NCBI GenBank assembly: GCA_049841135.1
Contig: JASGHK010000004.1
Span: 620,001 to 684,000 of the forward strand
DNA: 64,000 nucleotides
Source of the DNA: JACRCT01 sp049841135
Lineage (GTDB): Bacteria > Myxococcota > Myxococcia > Myxococcales > UBA5297
Reading direction: 5' to 3'
Position 1 is the stretch's first letter, and each line of letters begins with the position of its first letter. Position numbers and translations under genes: made by a program. Of this stretch, positions 63,325 through 64,000 are shown one piece after another. Below the pieces are notes generated by a model, which was not told the DNA's origin, did no database searches, and saw nothing but the letters and a program-made list of their open reading frames with translations.

Positions 63325-63703
63325 CTCACCCCCTGCCCCCCTCTCCGGCTTCTCCTTCGACAAGCTCAGGACGGGACGGAGAGGGGGAACTCGGCTCGAG
63401 GCACCGAGGCGACTCCACCCCGGACGCAGGCGTGCCTCACCCGCCCCACTCTCCAGCTGCTTCTTCGGAATTGCCGAGCTTCGTCCTCTTTGGCTTTGGC
63501 CATGCCTCCCGCTGGCCTCGGCACGGTTGGCCGAAGCCGAAGACGACGAAGCACGGCAATCTCATGAAGGAAGTCACCCCTCTCCGCGAACCGGGAGAGG
63601 GGTCAGGGGTGAGCCTCGCCTGCGGTGAAGTCGCCTCGGGGCATCGAGCCGAGTTCCCCCTCTCCGCGAAGCCGGAGAGGGGGTCAGGGGGTGAGGCTCG
63701 GCC
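63325..63703. repeat. Dispersed inverted-repeat element (copy 2)
   Basis: The left arm (CTCACCCCCTGCCCCCCTCT, from about 63326) and right arm (63653-63703) match the arms of the element at 47745-48075. Two further degenerate arms lie inside (about 63434-63462 and 63577-63623). A module near 63350 (CTTCTCCTTCGACAAGCTC) matches, inverted, a segment near 47935 in copy 1. No gene is seen. Confidence 0.7.
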
Positions 63704-64000
63704 CTATGCCGCCGGCTTCTTCTCCGCCGCCGCCGCCGCCTCGGCCTTGTCCTGCTCGGCCTGCTCCGCGAACTCCCAGTCGGCGCCCTTCTTGGCCAGG
63801 TAGAAGCACAGGAACCCCAGGCCGATGAAGGCGAACAAGCTGATCCACTGCCCAGTCGCGCCTCCGTGCCACGCGATGCTCGAGCAGGTGCCCGAGTCGA
63901 AGCCCTTGATCTCCTTGCGGGGCTCCTTGCTGCCGCACCAGTCGCTGGCCGCGAGCAGCATGTCGCCCATCTCCAGCTTCTGGCAATTCACGTCCGCCGC
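63704..64000 (-). CDS. Small membrane protein (5' end outside window)
   Basis: The visible 98 codons encode a soluble Cys-containing N-terminal part, one membrane helix (WISLFAFIGLGFLCFYLA) and an Ala/Glu/Lys-rich C-terminal helix. The frame continues past the window edge, so the start is unknown; a GTG at 63991 is possible but not compelling. No family recognised. The stop abuts the repeat element. Confidence 0.6.
   Translation of the reverse strand, partial: AADVNCQKLEMGDMLLAASDWCGSKEPRKEIKGFDSGTCSSIAWHGGATGQWISLFAFIGLGFLCFYLAKKGADWEFAEQAEQDKAEAAAAAEKKPAA

Noticed and set aside
59838..63329. A very long open frame on the minus strand opposite the acyl-CoA synthetase and tail-anchored protein
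   Set aside because: It mirrors the codon pattern of the true plus-strand genes (high GC at third positions leaves few stops), has no domain sense and no start signal, and overlaps a well-supported enzyme.
1..64000. CRISPR arrays, tRNA or rRNA genes
   Set aside because: No array of evenly spaced repeats of CRISPR length and no cloverleaf or rRNA-like stretch was found. The 9-bp-period arrays are far too short.

Overview
The window reads as chromosomal DNA of a very GC-rich myxobacterium-like member of Myxococcota (former Deltaproteobacteria). The signs are many lipoproteins and secreted Cys-rich proteins, a Pkn-type Ser/Thr kinase with an extracytoplasmic tail, a protein ending in a MYXO-CTERM-like sorting tail (25297-28185), VWA, PEGA and TPM-domain cell-surface proteins, and almost complete use of G/C at third codon positions. 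No rRNA, tRNA, CRISPR array or prophage was seen.

Layout. 1-2587 (minus strand) is a [NiFe]-hydrogenase maturation operon in the order hypA-hypB-hypC-hypD-hypE, with hypE cut by the window edge. 2795-8050 holds a lipoprotein, a zinc-ribbon protein, a TauE/SafE exporter, a Tim44-like/zinc-ribbon/TerB-like protein and a secreted endonuclease-like lipoprotein. 8037-9400 carries a MobA-like/XdhC pair of molybdenum-enzyme accessory proteins. 9633-21397 is a run of envelope, stress and housekeeping genes: HtpX-like protease, cyclic-nucleotide-binding protein, CoA-binding protein, PEGA and VWA proteins, DUF192, metallophosphoesterase, thioesterase, deoxynucleoside kinase and lipoproteins. 21409-29521 has a secreted MsrB-MsrA fusion, the Ser/Thr kinase with an outer-membrane-like partner, the MYXO-CTERM protein and a TPM protein. 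29624-32473 is a two-gene operon of a 783-residue radical SAM fusion protein and a small DUF2892-like membrane protein, flanked on both sides by 9-bp-period repeats. 33780-35009 is a ClpX-like AAA+ ATPase. 35040-36760 is an IS110-family insertion whose upstream non-coding end folds like a bridge RNA. 37123-47741 holds an SDR, a linalool-dehydratase-like protein pair, an NhaD-like antiporter, an HD protein and a long PqqD-like/biotinyl-like protein. 48058-51283 is an MBOAT/SGNH acyl-transfer pair. 51468-55430 has a hypothetical protein, a ribosome hibernation factor, a glycosyltransferase-like protein and a rhodanese. 55463-59708 contains two bacterial-microcompartment vertex proteins next to a class II aldolase. 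59765-64000 has an MBL-fold hydrolase, a tail-anchored protein, a long-chain acyl-CoA synthetase and a truncated small membrane protein.

The most striking feature is at sequence level. About twenty single-base indels break otherwise intact genes, and nearly all lie inside one of two related motifs, GAGCTC or (C/G)AGATC, usually as one extra base. This looks like a systematic consensus error at a modified motif rather than gene decay, so the affected genes are annotated here as single genes spanning the shift.

Best biological candidates for follow-up are the microcompartment vertex/aldolase cluster, the IS110 bridge-RNA candidate, the radical SAM fusion operon with its flanking repeats, and the long hairpin region at 38694-38850.
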